Of a stretch of DNA of 64,000 nt, positions 44,287 to 55,575 are shown piece by piece (the first letter of the stretch is position 1; the number at the start of each line of letters is the position of its first letter). Origin of the DNA: Zea mays (Eukaryota; Streptophyta; Magnoliopsida; Poales; Poaceae); contig NC_050099.1 of assembly GCF_902167145.1 (NCBI RefSeq), positions 16,444,434-16,508,433 of the forward strand. Reading direction: 5' to 3'. A program made the position numbers and the translations under genes. The notes beneath the pieces are model-generated. The model worked only from the letters and a program-made list of their open reading frames with translations. It ran no database searches and was not told where the DNA came from.

Positions 44287-45374
44287 TGTTGGTACCCTGA
44301 ATCAGGGGTACCCCTTACTACAGTATGAAGACACGGTGCCCATGCGGCGATCTCTAGCTGCACGGTGAATAGCACCTGACCCCACCATGTGGACGGCTCA
44401 AGGGGCGCCACGTGGCTAGAAAAGATGGTATATCCCGGGATGCAATCAGTTGGACCGGACCCCTGTACGCACGACCCGGACCCTCGAGTATGGTACGGAA
44501 CTCCCAAGTAGCGTGCCGGGTCCCTTGGATGGGGTCCGGATCCCTCCGAATAAGGTCCGGGCCACCCATAACGAGGTCCCAAGACAAGGGATGCCCTGGC
44601 CTATGCAAGGGTCTGATACTGACACATGTCCAGGCTTTATCCTGTGCGCTTGCACTCCAAGCTCAGGCGGAGACCCGAAGCCGCCACATGGCTTATTGCC
44701 CGTGACGTGAGCCAGCGGGCGGAGCCTGACGTAAGGCCTCTGGGCCACGCGGTCTCTGCATTTATTGCAGGAAGAACGCGCCGCCTATCCACCCTGCTGA
44801 CACGGTGTGCCCCTCAGCATTTAATGCGTCCTGTCCACTCCGCTGGCAGGCGGCGCCAGGGCCATCCTGCAGACAGCGTGTCTGTCCAGTCCATTGTCAA
44901 AGAGTGTGCCCGTGCTGCGGGGTGCACTGTTTTTATCATCGCTTGTGTGAGAAGCTTCCCCTGCACGCCGATACTACGCAGATCTCGGATGTTAGGGTGC
45001 AAGAAGATTGCTCCAGCAGCGAGCATTGGTAGCTCCAAGTACTACATCCATTATGTTCCTGGGCCCACATGTCGGGGCTCAGTAACCTTGTACGTGCCCC
45101 CTTAGTTATAAAAGGGGAGGCATGCAACGTTACAAGGGGAGGCCACACTCGGACGGACCCAACTTAGACTCTCAGCTCTCAAGCTTCCGCAACAATCCAA
45201 CACACAGTGGAGTAGGGTATTACGCTCCGGCGGCCCGAACCACTCTAAACCCTCGCATGTTCTGGTGTTCGGTCATCGCTTAGCAGGACAGGCAAAATGC
45301 TTAAGCCCCTTCCTCATCTTAGGATTAAGGGAGGGTGCACTCCGCCACCCGGCCGGAGAATTCTCTCTCCGACA
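44287..45374 (+). repeat. LTR C1 (5' LTR of element C)
   Basis: 1088 bp from TGTTGGTACCCTGAATCAGG to TCTCTCTCCGACA. A TATA box TATAAAA lies at 45107-45113. Confidence 0.9.
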
Positions 45375-45395
45375 TTTGGCACGTAAGGTAGGGGC
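45375..45395 (+). other. primer binding site of element C
   Basis: TTTGGCACGTAAGGTAGGGG follows the LTR. It resembles the Tat PBS at 12500 (TGGCGCGCCAGGTAGGGG) with changes that look like decay. Confidence 0.65.
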
Positions 45396-45431
45396 TACGC
45401 ATTAGGTTTTTGCTTGTTTACTCGCTCAGCA

Positions 45432-46978
45432 TGATGGTGCAAATCATTGAGCACCGCGCCGAGACTTCAATGGATTTCCTGGTGGAGGAAGAGGTTATTT
45501 CTTCCACGCCACATGTTTCCAACCACCCAGTGCCGGGCACTGCTGCTATGCACGCTGCACGGCAGCATACAACTGCGCAGACATCCTGGACTCCATCGAG
45601 GACGGCTCCTGGAGCATTGTCAGCAGCTAGAGAGTTGCTGCATCACCCCCAAAGCTCCACGGCCTCACCGGGGGCCATGAAGCAGTGGCGGAACGACGTC
45701 GACCGACTGCTCAGCATGTCACACTCTACCTTGACTAGGTCGAGGCCACGGTCATCCTGGTGCCAACATGAAGCGTCGGCGTCTGTGAGCTCACCCTCAG
45801 TGAGGGGCACACAGACCAACGACCTTCGAGCAGAACTCAACTGCAGGCGTGCGGGAGAGGACGCCTGGATCTCTTTAGAGAGGGCGCGCGAGCGCCGACA
45901 AAATATTGAGGGTCGCAACCTCGATCAAGAGTTTGCTGCGGTAGCACCGCAGACCCCAATGGGCACCCGGTCTCAAGCGGGTGTCCCCTTGGCCGACGTG
46001 GGCTGCGCCGCTCTTGCGGATCATCTCCATGCGGCGTCATGGCCATCCAAGTTCCGGCCGCACCTGCCAGAAAAATACAACGGTACATCAAACCCGCCGG
46101 AGTTCCTGCTGGTGTACGTCACCGCTATCACAGCAACAAGTGCAAACACCGCTGTGATGGCAACATATTTTCATGTTGCCTTATCTTGGCTTGCCCGGAC
46201 TTGGCTCATGAACCTCGCCCTAGGATCAATCTACTCTTGGGAAGAGCTTTGCGTGCGTCGTTGCGAACTTCGCCAGCACTTACCAGCAACACGGTGTGGA
46301 GGCCCACCTCCACGCAGTAAGGCAGGAGCCCGGGGAGACTCTCCCGTTCATCTCCCGCTTCACCAAGGTGCGAGGTACTATACCTCGCATTTCCGATGCT
46401 TCCATCATCACGGCCTTCTACCAGGGAGTACGTGATGAGAAAATGTTGGAGAAGTTGGCCACGCATGACGTGGAGACTGTCCCCACACTCTTCGCTCTGG
46501 TCGACAAGTGCGCCAGAGCCACCAAGGGCCGTGCATGGCACTCGGCCCCACAAACCGGGGCTGCCCAGTCGGGTGGCTCGGGTGCCGTCCCCCAGGACGG
46601 TAAGAAGAAAAAGAAAAAGGACCGCGACCACCAGAAGCCACGGTCCACCGCTCTAGTCGTTGCAGCCGCGACCGGGGGCCGAGGCGACCGCAACAAACGC
46701 CCACGGCCACAGAGGGGTAACAGCGGCTCATGCCCTGTGCACAACAATGGTCGCCACATCACCGCAGACTGTCGCGAGATCATCGACCTTGCAAAATGCA
46801 TCAGCGAGCGGTGCAAGTAGTCTTCCAAGGACGGCTCCCCACCTCGTCGCCTACCTGGCAAGGAAAGGGTCAACGACGGCGAGGTGGCCACAGCTGAACG
46901 GGACCTCGGGTATCAGTCACCCGAAGGGGACCTGAAAGATGTCTTCGCCGGAGACTCCTACTCTAGTGGCGACAACTA
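45432..46978 (+). pseudogene. gag: element C gag
   Basis: Starts MVQIIEHRAETS at 45432. The capsid domain (PSKFRPHLPEKYNGTSNPPEFL, SWEELCVR) is interrupted by a frame shift near 46258. It continues VANFASTYQQHGVEAHLHAV to a Lys-rich tail. A C-x2-H-x4-H-x4-C knuckle is at 46731-46772 (CPVHNNGRHITADC). A TAG at 46818 and another at 46976 follow in frame. It is similar in plan to the Tat gag at 12545 but diverged. Confidence 0.82.
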
Positions 46979-47330
46979 GATGGACCCCCGGAGGGACCCC
47001 GTACTCCCCGGTCTACGGGGCCGAAGCCTACCTTCCTCCGGAAACCCTTCTGGACTCCCCACGGGTCCAGGCTTCTAACAAGTCCATGCAGAAATGGCTA
47101 CAGCACAAGGACGAGGGCTCCGTCATCAAACGCAGATGGGAACCCAGGGTCGGGACCTAGTCCTACGGCAAGTACCAAACCAAGAAGGGCTCCGCAACTC
47201 TCCTCCAGCTAGGAAGGACCCTTCAAGGTGACGGGAATACGCCGACCCGGGGCTGACTATCTTGCTACGACTGAAGGAGTACCTCTTCCTAACCACTGGA
47301 GCATCTCTGTAAGTTCTATCCATAGGAGCA
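46979..47330 (+). pseudogene. pol: integrase C-terminal remnant of element C
   Basis: Right after gag the sequence reads GGTPYSPVYGAEAYLPPETL, matching the integrase end of element A (GETPFFLVYGAEACLPSEIL) and continuing with weaker similarity to about 47330. Everything between gag and this point in a full element has been lost. Confidence 0.8.
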
Positions 47331-48350
47331 AGTCTGAGGGGTCGAATTTTTCTCCCTTTTGTAACTAGGTAACGCATACATGTACACCAACCCGGTGAGG
47401 TCCACCCTCATAAGCCCGGCCTATTGGTCTGCACCCATGCATGACAAGTTATAAAGAAAAGATTTACCCTCTCAGATGTGCCTCTATGATAGTTTTATCC
47501 TACTGCTCCATGGTCTTACCTTGCAGTTTTTCGGATGTTATTTTATCTAACCTACCCAGGCAGTTCCCATCCAATCAGACATGATGACATCCGAATTGAA
47601 CAGCCAGGATTGCAGTTTAGGACCTCTCTGCGAAAGCAGGAGGGCCCAACAGCCTCGGGGCCGGCTCTAAAGAGCGGGAGCCCGTTCCATGGGGTGGTCC
47701 GGAGCCTGTGTGGTCTCTTAGCCTGGTCCCGTACCCGAAAGCCTGCACACTCCACCACTCCGTGACGGGTACCCTATTATTTGGGCTATAAGTCCTGTGG
47801 GTCTGGCAACCTGGGGTCCAGAACTAGAGAATGGACACTTGTCTCCTGGGGTGGTCCGGAGCCATGTAGCCGCTTAGCCTGGTTCCGTACCGTGGGCCTG
47901 CACGCTCCACCACTCTGCGACGGGTGTCCTAGTACCTAGAACCACCTTCCAGGGGGTCCGGACGCACAACTTGGCTTCCCAGACTAGACCCTGCAGGTCC
48001 CGAGCATGTATCAAAGGATGGCTAGTGTCAGATGGCGGGTCCTATGGGTGTACTACTAATGCTCCCTAGTCGAAGCTGTGTGCAGGCCCAAGTCTCGGTC
48101 GAGGCTACCTCTTGGGGGCCATTGCCAACTCTTTCTTAGATATGCTGGTCTGCAACCTCGACAAATCGAGCCTACATCCCAGGGGGCATGTACTAAGGAG
48201 GAATCGGTTACACCACACACAACAGGGACAAGTGGTACAAAGATAAGTGCTAATATTGCTTGATAAATAGTACTCAAAAGTACCTTACAAAAAGCAAAAG
48301 TATGACATCCGCCTTCAAGCGGAGTCCTAGCTCCATCTCTACACTATAGG
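47331..48350. other. 3' noncoding region of element C
   Basis: Inverted counterpart of 40542-41389 in element A. No gene was seen. Confidence 0.65.
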
Positions 48351-48394
48351 TATGAACTACCTCCACACCAGTAGGGTCACGTGGGTAGCTAGCT

Positions 48395-48590
48395 CTGAGC
48401 GGCTCGCCAGCTGAGGCGACCACCTCTGCACCGACGGCTCGCCAGCAGCGGCAATCACCTCTACTTCGAGCGGCTCGCCAGCGGAGGCGACCACCTCTGA
48501 ACCAGGCAGCCTCACCAGCGGCGGCGACCACCTCTGCACCGGCGGCTCGTCAGCGACGGCGGCCACCTCAGCACGAGCGCCATGGCGAAG
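48395..48590. repeat. short minisatellite (about 4-5 units) in element C
   Basis: Repeats of the theme CGGCTCGCCAGCGGAGGCGACCACCTCT-like with a period near 40-48 bp. On the minus strand they give recurring EVVASAGEP-like peptides. It sits where the C-terminal part of the antisense ORF would be. Confidence 0.7.
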
Positions 48591-48759
48591 AGACCCTCGC
48601 CCCCGCCCACCTACGGGGGTGAGGACAAGACCATCCAAGCCATGGAGCTGGGAGCACGGCGGAAGGTGGTGCTTGCGGTCTGGCCGGGACCGCGTAGCCG
48701 AAGTTTGCCTCCTTCACAAGGCTGGTGATCATCCTTTTCCTCCGAATGCTGGAGGAAGA

Positions 48760-49120
48760 GGTGGGTCACCAGCCCATGTGGGAGGCAGAGTCGTGGCTCA
48801 GCTCGCTCTCCACCACCGCGAGGCTGATGAACATCCTTGAAGCCAAGCACCGGTGGAAGAGCGCCGCTCCCACAAGGCCATGCATCGCCAGCAGAGGAAA
48901 GACAAGACTGGCAGCACCAACCCGTTGGGGAGGACAAAAGGCACGTACTCTCTAGCGACAAGTTCGCCGGGGAGGATGGCGCCGGCGCGAATCCTTTCGC
49001 CGAGCGCCGGCACATCCCATCCAAGTAGGCGGCACACCATGTCGAGCACCCACTCAGTCTGGGCATGCTCGAGATAGACTTACAAGGCCATGGTAAACTA
49101 TGGCGACACAAAGCAGAAAC
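48760..49120 (-). pseudogene. antisense ORF relic of element C
   Basis: The minus strand reads MLDMVCRLLGWDVPALGERI and GAILPGELVAREYVPFVLP, matching the start of the antisense ORF of element A (ALNLVCNLLRWSAPGL, GELVAGEF-like). Only the N-terminal ~90 residues remain and the frame is lost after about 48850. The rest is deleted. Confidence 0.7.
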
Positions 49121-49849
49121 CTTGAAGGCAAAGGGGCATAGAGAGCTCGAAGGCGAAAGGGCACCGCGAGTGGGAGAGAAGCAAGGCATGGCTGCTACTC
49201 GAGGGATGAACCCCTTTTTAAAGGCAGATTACCCCGCTCGCGCCCCAAAGCGTCACGGGCAAGGTCTCCCCCGATGTGCACCAGGGTTCCCATCCTATGA
49301 CACGGGGGCCAGGCCTCACATGTCATACAAGCTGGCCCAAAGCGCGAAGAAGGCGAATCGTCGCACAAGGAGCATGCCACCACCCCACAGTAGAGCGCCC
49401 CTTTATCTTTGCCGCAACCAACGGTCAAGAAGGCGGACCGCCGCACAAGGAACGTGCAACCGCCCCGCGGTTGTGCGCCCCCTCGGCTTCGCCGCAACCA
49501 GCGGTCCAACCTCTGACATGAGGGCCCAGGCCCATATGTCATGCACCTGGTGCGCCGGTTTCTGTGTGCAGAGAAGTCGCACCGCCGCTCGTGCCAGTAC
49601 CGTGCCTCCTCGGGGCCACCGCAGAAGACAGAGAAGTTAAAACTAATGCAGCATCTCGAGGCACCCCGCGCATGGCCCAACAAAGCCATTAAGTGCGGAG
49701 GTCACGGGTCAGTCATCCGCGGGGGCAGGCGTGGCAGTCGGCGTGACCAAGGGCGGACTGGCAGCAATTACACCAACGGGCACGCAAAAGCAGCGAACCA
49801 ATCGCCAGCCAAACTTTGGCCCCACCTGCAGGCTCGTATCCTCCCCTAA
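49121..49849. other. region upstream of the antisense relic and before the PPT of element C
   Basis: GC-rich. Contains repeated GCCGCACAAGGAxCGTGC-like blocks near 49360 and 49440. It corresponds to 36905-37629 of element A in inverted orientation. No gene was seen. Confidence 0.5.
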
Positions 49850-49867
49850 GGTGGGCCCGGGGGCCAC
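49850..49867 (+). other. polypurine tract of element C
   Basis: GGTGGGCCCGGGGGCCAC directly before LTR C2, identical to that of element A. Confidence 0.8.
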
Positions 49868-50398
49868 TGTCAGTACCCTCAATCAGGGGTACCCCTTACT
49901 ACAGTATGAAGACACGGTGCCCGTGCGACGATCTCTAGCCGCGCGGTGAACAGCACCTGACCCCAACACGTGGACGGCTCAAGGGGCGCCACGTGGCCAG
50001 AAAAGATGGTATATCCCGGGATGCAGTCAGTTGGACTGGACCCCTGTACGCACGACCCGGACCCCCGAGTACGGTACAGAACTCCCAAGTAGCGCGCCGG
50101 GTCCCTTGGATGGAGTCCGGATCCCTCCGAATAAGGTCCGGGCCACTCATAACGAGGTCCTGGGACAAGTGTAACGCCCCAAAATTCTATTTTGGGATTT
50201 AGAAGAATTTATCAAAACATGTTAATTTAAAATGTTGATCTAGTAAAGATTTTCTTATTTTTGAGTTTATTTGTTTTAGATAAATAGATGGTAATATTAA
50301 AAATTTGAGGGTTCAAATTTAGACTTGAATATTGGAAGTTGAATTTAAGTAAACAGAAAGATTTTCCTTTAATGGAGTGGATTATTTATTACCTATTG

Positions 50399-50433
<35 letters not shown>

Positions 50434-53400
50434 GAAACATGAATAAAACAATACATAAATAAAATAAAACCTTACATTTTATGCTGGGATTTTTGTTTGT
50501 GCCTTAGGATTGAAGTGGAAATTCCAGCTTAGATTAAAAATAGATTTGGATTTAGAAATAAAAATCTAAAAAAATGAAATTAGAAATGAAAATAGCAATA
50601 AGAAAAACAATAAAAAAAGAAGGAAAGAAGATTACCTGGCCGACCCATCAACACTTGAAGCCGAAGTCCATGCATCCCACATTCTCTTCTTATCTTTTTC
50701 CTTTATTTTATTTCTCTAGCCGCTAATGCCATGGTCATGACCAGACATTGTCGTTTATTTCTCATGTGATACTGCCGCCTAGAACCCACCGCTCAGCATC
50801 ACCATCGCGCGCACATCACTGACATTGCGGGCTCCTGCGGCGACGGACTTCATCTTGCATATGTAGCTTTTCCCGTGTATGACGGGTGGGCCACAGTGTA
50901 GCTGCTTTTCCCCTTCGGAACAATCGGATCTCAACGAAATTGCGTGTACCGCGGGGATTGTTGCTGCCAGCGGCGTTGATGCGGGTTCCTCGCGGGTAGT
51001 TGGGATTAAGCTGGGGCATATATATGAGCGCCACCTCTCCTCGATCCAGCCATCCGCCGAGCGCCATCGTCAAGCGATTGCAAGCAGAGAAAGATGGTGC
51101 ACCGCCACACCATTAGAAACCAGAGAGGGAGAAGGAGACGTCGTACCCAGCTCCTAGCAGCCAGCAAGCTCCATCCTTGCCTGCACGCTCTGTCCTCCTC
51201 CCATGCGCGTCGTGGCACAGCTGCCCTGACCGCGGGTCTGTGGCCATAAAACCCTGTCAACGCCCCTGCAACCGGACCCTATTCCTCCGAGCTTGTCTTC
51301 GGCGTGGGTCTTGCATCCGGCAATCGGGGTCGAGGCTTGTGTCTGCGCGACTCACGGTAAAACACCCGCCCTCTTGCTCGCGTTGTCGCTAGCTTCATAT
51401 TGCATTATTACATTCCAAGGTCGTGGCCATGGTGGGCGATATGGACGTCGCCGGCCATGGCGCCGCTGCTGGGCAGGCCTCAGCGTCACTGCCGTCGGCG
51501 CGTCTGGCGACTGGTTGGGGTGGTGGGCAGCGCGGTGGCCGTTGGTCTAAAATAAACGGCTGTGATCAAACACTGCGTAGCGTTTCGGCTAGATCAATTG
51601 GGACCGTCGATCGTGGGATAGTAGGGCGAGATTAGACCGGGGATGTAACCCTTCAGTCATTGGATCCGGGCCGTTGATCAGGCAATGGTCGGTTCTGGGA
51701 GCGCTCGGGCTTGGTCGATATCCGGCCGTTGAAATCCCATCTGGCGGATTGCATCGCACCCCGATGAATTATGGTGTGCGTCTAATCTGGGCCACCAGTG
51801 TCAGATCGGGTGGTCCAGATCGCGTACCCCTTCGTCGTCTAATCTAGTCCCTGGATCCAGGATCGGACGGCTCTGAATCAACGATACCCCTTCGCCCTGG
51901 CTTTCTTTCTAAAGAACCCCTGGCTTTCTTAAAAATCAACCCGCCATCCTGTGCGGGGGAAATCCTGAGTCTCATGAATTTTTGCGTAATAACCCCTGTG
52001 TCCTTCTGTTATTTGTGCCCAGTCCAGAACCCCTAGGAAATTCAGAATTTAATAAAGAAAATAGGTTTTAGTATAAAAATAAATCCATAAACTTGTTTAA
52101 TTCATATTTAATTCATTCTAACTCCAAATTGATCCATTCCAGTGGAAATAATTTTGTATTAATATTGTCTATCAACCAATAACACTGTTTAGCCATGAAA
52201 CTTGAATTAAAAGTGTCCATTTGGATTAATCTATTCTAAGCACTAAATAATTTCGGAAATTCATAACTTAATAACTGTAACTCCAAATTTAGTGGTTCTT
52301 GTTTCTACGATCTCGTAGCGACGCGTAGATTATTTTATTTCAGTTTGTTCTTATGTTTGGTGTGATGTTAATTTTATCTATACCATGTTTGTTTGTATTG
52401 CTATGACTAGCGCGAGGACACGTGTCATCTGAAAAGCAAGTTGGTACCTGGAATCTCAAGTGCCAGGCAAGTTGTGCCCTTGATCACTTCTTTTTACCTA
52501 CTCATGTTCTAATTAATCATAATGATCTGCATAGGTTAATTTTGATGGGACCCAATAGGTTACCCCAGTTTGATTATCTTTATACCTTGATTACCACCAC
52601 ACTTTTTGGGTAGTACCTGCTATTGCTTTATATGGTTATGGGTATGGAGATACATTTTATTCATGATTATACTTTTAATATCAGTTGTTATTTACTGTTC
52701 ATGATAAGATCATTATGTTAATTGGAACATGGAGAACCACCCGGGAAAACAGTGCTACCACAAGGGTTTATGGACGCCCTTGGCTGATTAATTAGGAAAG
52801 CTAGTGGAGGACTACCTTACCCGAAAGGGGCAAGGGCAGTAGGGGAGTGGTCAGTGTAGGGAGGTCCTTGGTTGATTTTGCTACGATGGCGGTCAGGCAA
52901 GAACCCTGCATTGGAGCTTCCCATAAACTGTAGCGGGTTTTCTGAAGCTAGTGGAACTTTGTAAAGGCCTCGTAGTGTTACCCTGCCTCGCCTCCTCGGT
53001 AGAGGTGTATGGGAAGTCGCGATCCCTTGGCAGATGGGTAACATGACTTGTGGGTAAAGATGCGCAACCTCTGCAGAGTGTAAAACTGGTATACTAGCCG
53101 TGCTCACGGTCATGAGCAGCTCGGACACTCACATGATTAATCTATGGAACTTAAATTCAATTTGTCATATGCATTGCATCGCAGGTGATGTTGTTACTTC
53201 TGTTCTACTATTTAATTGGGTTGGTATTTACTTATACTTAGTAATGGCTAATAAAATTTTGACCAACTTTAAAAGCAATGCTCAGCTTCAACCATCCTCT
53301 TTGGTAAGCCTTACACTTCACATGAGCTCCCACCTTTGGCGAGTTCATACACATTATTCCCCACAACTTGTTGAGCGATGAACGTATGTGAGCTCACTCT

Positions 53401-54488
53401 TGCTGTCTCACACCCCCACAGGTCAAGAACAGGTACCGCAGGATGAGGCGCTTGGAGGATGCTGCGATGTGTTCGTGAGAGGTCTAGGTCGTCGTCTCCC
53501 AGTCAACTTTGGGTTGCTGGACCGTTGTCTCCTTATAATGTAATTATTTATTTTGTATAGAACTCCTGTTATATATAAAGATGTGACATTCGATCCTGTG
53601 CTACTATACATCATATGTGTGAGACTTGGTCCCAACATATCTGGTGTTTATGTTCGCGCCCGGGTCTTGGTGCCCCTAAAACCCGGGTGTGACAACAAGG
53701 GATACCCTGGCCTATGCAAGGGTCTAGTACTAACACGTGTCCAGGCTTTATCCTGTGCGCTTGCGCTCCCCGCTCAGGTGGAGACCCGAAGCTGCCACGT
53801 GGCTTGTTGCCCGTGATGTGAGCTAGTGGGTGGAGCCTGACGTAAGGCCTCTGAGCCATGCAGACTCTGCATTTATTGCGGGAAGAACGCGCCGCCTGTC
53901 CACCCTGCTAACAGACGATGTGCCCCCTCAGCATTTAATGTGTCCTATCCACTCCGCTGGCAGGCGGTGCCAGGGCCATCCTGCAGACAGCGTGCCTGTC
54001 CAGTCCATTGTCAAACAGTGCGCCCGTGCTGCGGGGTGCATTGTGTCCATCATCGCTTGTGCGAGAAGCTTCCCCTGCACGTCGATACTACGCAGATCTC
54101 GGATGTCAGGGCGCAAGAATATTGCTCCAGCAGCGAGCATTGGTAGCTCCAAGTACTACATCCGTTATGTTCCTGGGCCCACATGTCGGGGCTCAGTACC
54201 CTTGTACATGCCCCCTTAGTTATAAAAGGGGAGGCATGCAATGTTACAAGGGGAGGCCACACTCGGACGGACCCAACTTAGACTCTCAGCTCTCAAGCTT
54301 CCGCAGCAATCCAACACATAGTGGAGTAGGGTATTACGCTTCGGCGGCCCGAACCACTCTAAACCCTCGCATGTTCTAGTGTTCGGTCATCGCTTAGCAG
54401 GACAGGCAAAACGCTTAAGCCCCTTCCTCATCCTAGGATTAAGGGCGGGTGCACTCCGCCACCCGGCCGGAGAATTCTCTCTTCAACA
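49868..54488 (+). repeat. LTR C2 (3' LTR of element C), split by solo LTR D
   Basis: The parts 49868-50169 and 53695-54488 together match LTR C1. The end reads TCTTCAACA where C1 has TCTCCGACA, two transitions that remove the canonical CCGACA terminus. Confidence 0.9.
50170..53694 (+). mobile_element. solo LTR D of a chromovirus-type element
   Basis: 3525 bp, starting TGTAACGCCCC and ending CCCGGGTGTGACA, flanked by ACAAG (50165-50169 and 53695-53699). No PBS, PPT or coding domain is seen inside, so it is one LTR left by recombination between two. It shares blocks with the Tekay LTR, for example CCCGGGAAAACAGTGC near 52740 and GCGCAACCTCTGCAGAGTGT near 53062. An (AT)n run lies at 50403-50430. 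Confidence 0.88.
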
Positions 54489-55575
54489 ACGACATAACAG
54501 TAAAGCCCATCCACTGTTACAAAAGTAGTACGTTTCCTATCATGTCTAGACATCTGGATCTGATGGAAACCAGAGTAAGCATCTAGGAAAGACAGGAGGT
54601 CACACCCGGAGGTGGAATCCATGATTTGATCTATTCGTGGAAGTGGATACAGGTCCTTGGGATAGGCCTTATTGAGGCTGGTGTAGTCGATGCACATCTG
54701 AAGCTTCCCGTTTGCCTTGGGGACAATGACTAGGTTGGCCAGCCATACTGGGTGATGGACCTCTTCGATGAAGCCAGCGTTCAACAGCTTTCGGACCTCC
54801 TTATGGATGAAGTCCTACCGCTCAACGGACTATCTCCGAGGCTTCTGACTCACCAGTCTGGCATCAGGGTGGATCTTCAGATGGTGCTCGATCACCTCCC
54901 TGGGGATCCCAGGCATCTGCGACGGTTCCCATGCGAATACGTCGGCATTTGCCTGGAGGAAGGCGACGAGCGCGAGTTCCTATTTTTCCTCCAGATCACC
55001 CGTGATGCGAGTGGTCTGGGGGGAATCCGCGCTGATCTGGATGGTCTTGGTAGGGACGCCATCTGCCCCTGATGGCTGCACCTTAGGCACCTTGGCAGGC
55101 GTCTTGGTACAAGAAGTCGAGGGGTCCCTCCCCACGTCATCTGGGCGAGCAGCTTCTGCCGCTAGGGCGTGCAGCTTCTCAATAGTGGCGAGCGCAGCAG
55201 GGCGGTCGCCTTGCACGGTGAGGACCCCAGCCGGGGATGGCATCTTGAGGACCAAATACCCGTAATGGGCAATGGCCATGGACCGGTACAGGGTCGGCCT
55301 GCCAATGATGGCATTGAATGGGAGGTTAACCTCCGCAACATCGAACTGGACGTTCTTAGTGCGAAAGTTTTCCTCGGTTTCGAATGTAACCGAGAGTGTG
55401 ATGCTCCCGAGGGGATACACCGGCTGAGGGCCCACTCCGGAGAATGGGCGTGAGGGTCCTAGTCGGGACCCTAGGATCTGCAGCTGCTTGAATGCAGCAT
55501 GGCTGATGACGTTGAGCCCAGCCCCACCGTCGATCAGGACAAGATGTAGCCGCATGTTGGCGATGATAGGGGCGG
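54489..55575 (-). pseudogene. pol: element A protease and RT N-terminal half
   Basis: The minus strand from 55575 reads IIANMRLHLVLIDGGAGLN (protease, DGGAG) and FNAIIGRPTLYRSMAIAHYG to about 54980. Less conserved linker follows, then the RT start (NAGFIEEVHHPVWLANLVI, MCIDYTSLNKAYPKDL, SFLDAYSGFHQIQM) up to the element C insertion at 54488. A frame change lies near 54790. At the right edge the protease is cut by LTR A2, so gag is absent. Confidence 0.87.

Larger units (their letters stand above)
44287..54488 (+). mobile_element. element C: gag-only derivative of the A family, plus orientation
   Basis: LTR C1 (44287-45374), PBS, gag, a short end of integrase, a 3' region, PPT and LTR C2 (49868-54488, split by D). 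It inserted in the RT of element A. The flanks are ATGAC (44282-44286) and ACGAC (54489-54493), a 5-bp duplication with one C/T change. Protease, RT, RNase H and most of integrase are deleted, so it depended on a partner for pol functions. The PPT and LTRs match element A closely. Confidence 0.85.

Noticed and set aside
52422..53381. Short ORFs inside solo LTR D as possible host gene
   Set aside because: They lie within LTR sequence conserved with Tekay LTRs as noncoding blocks. The frames are not kept.
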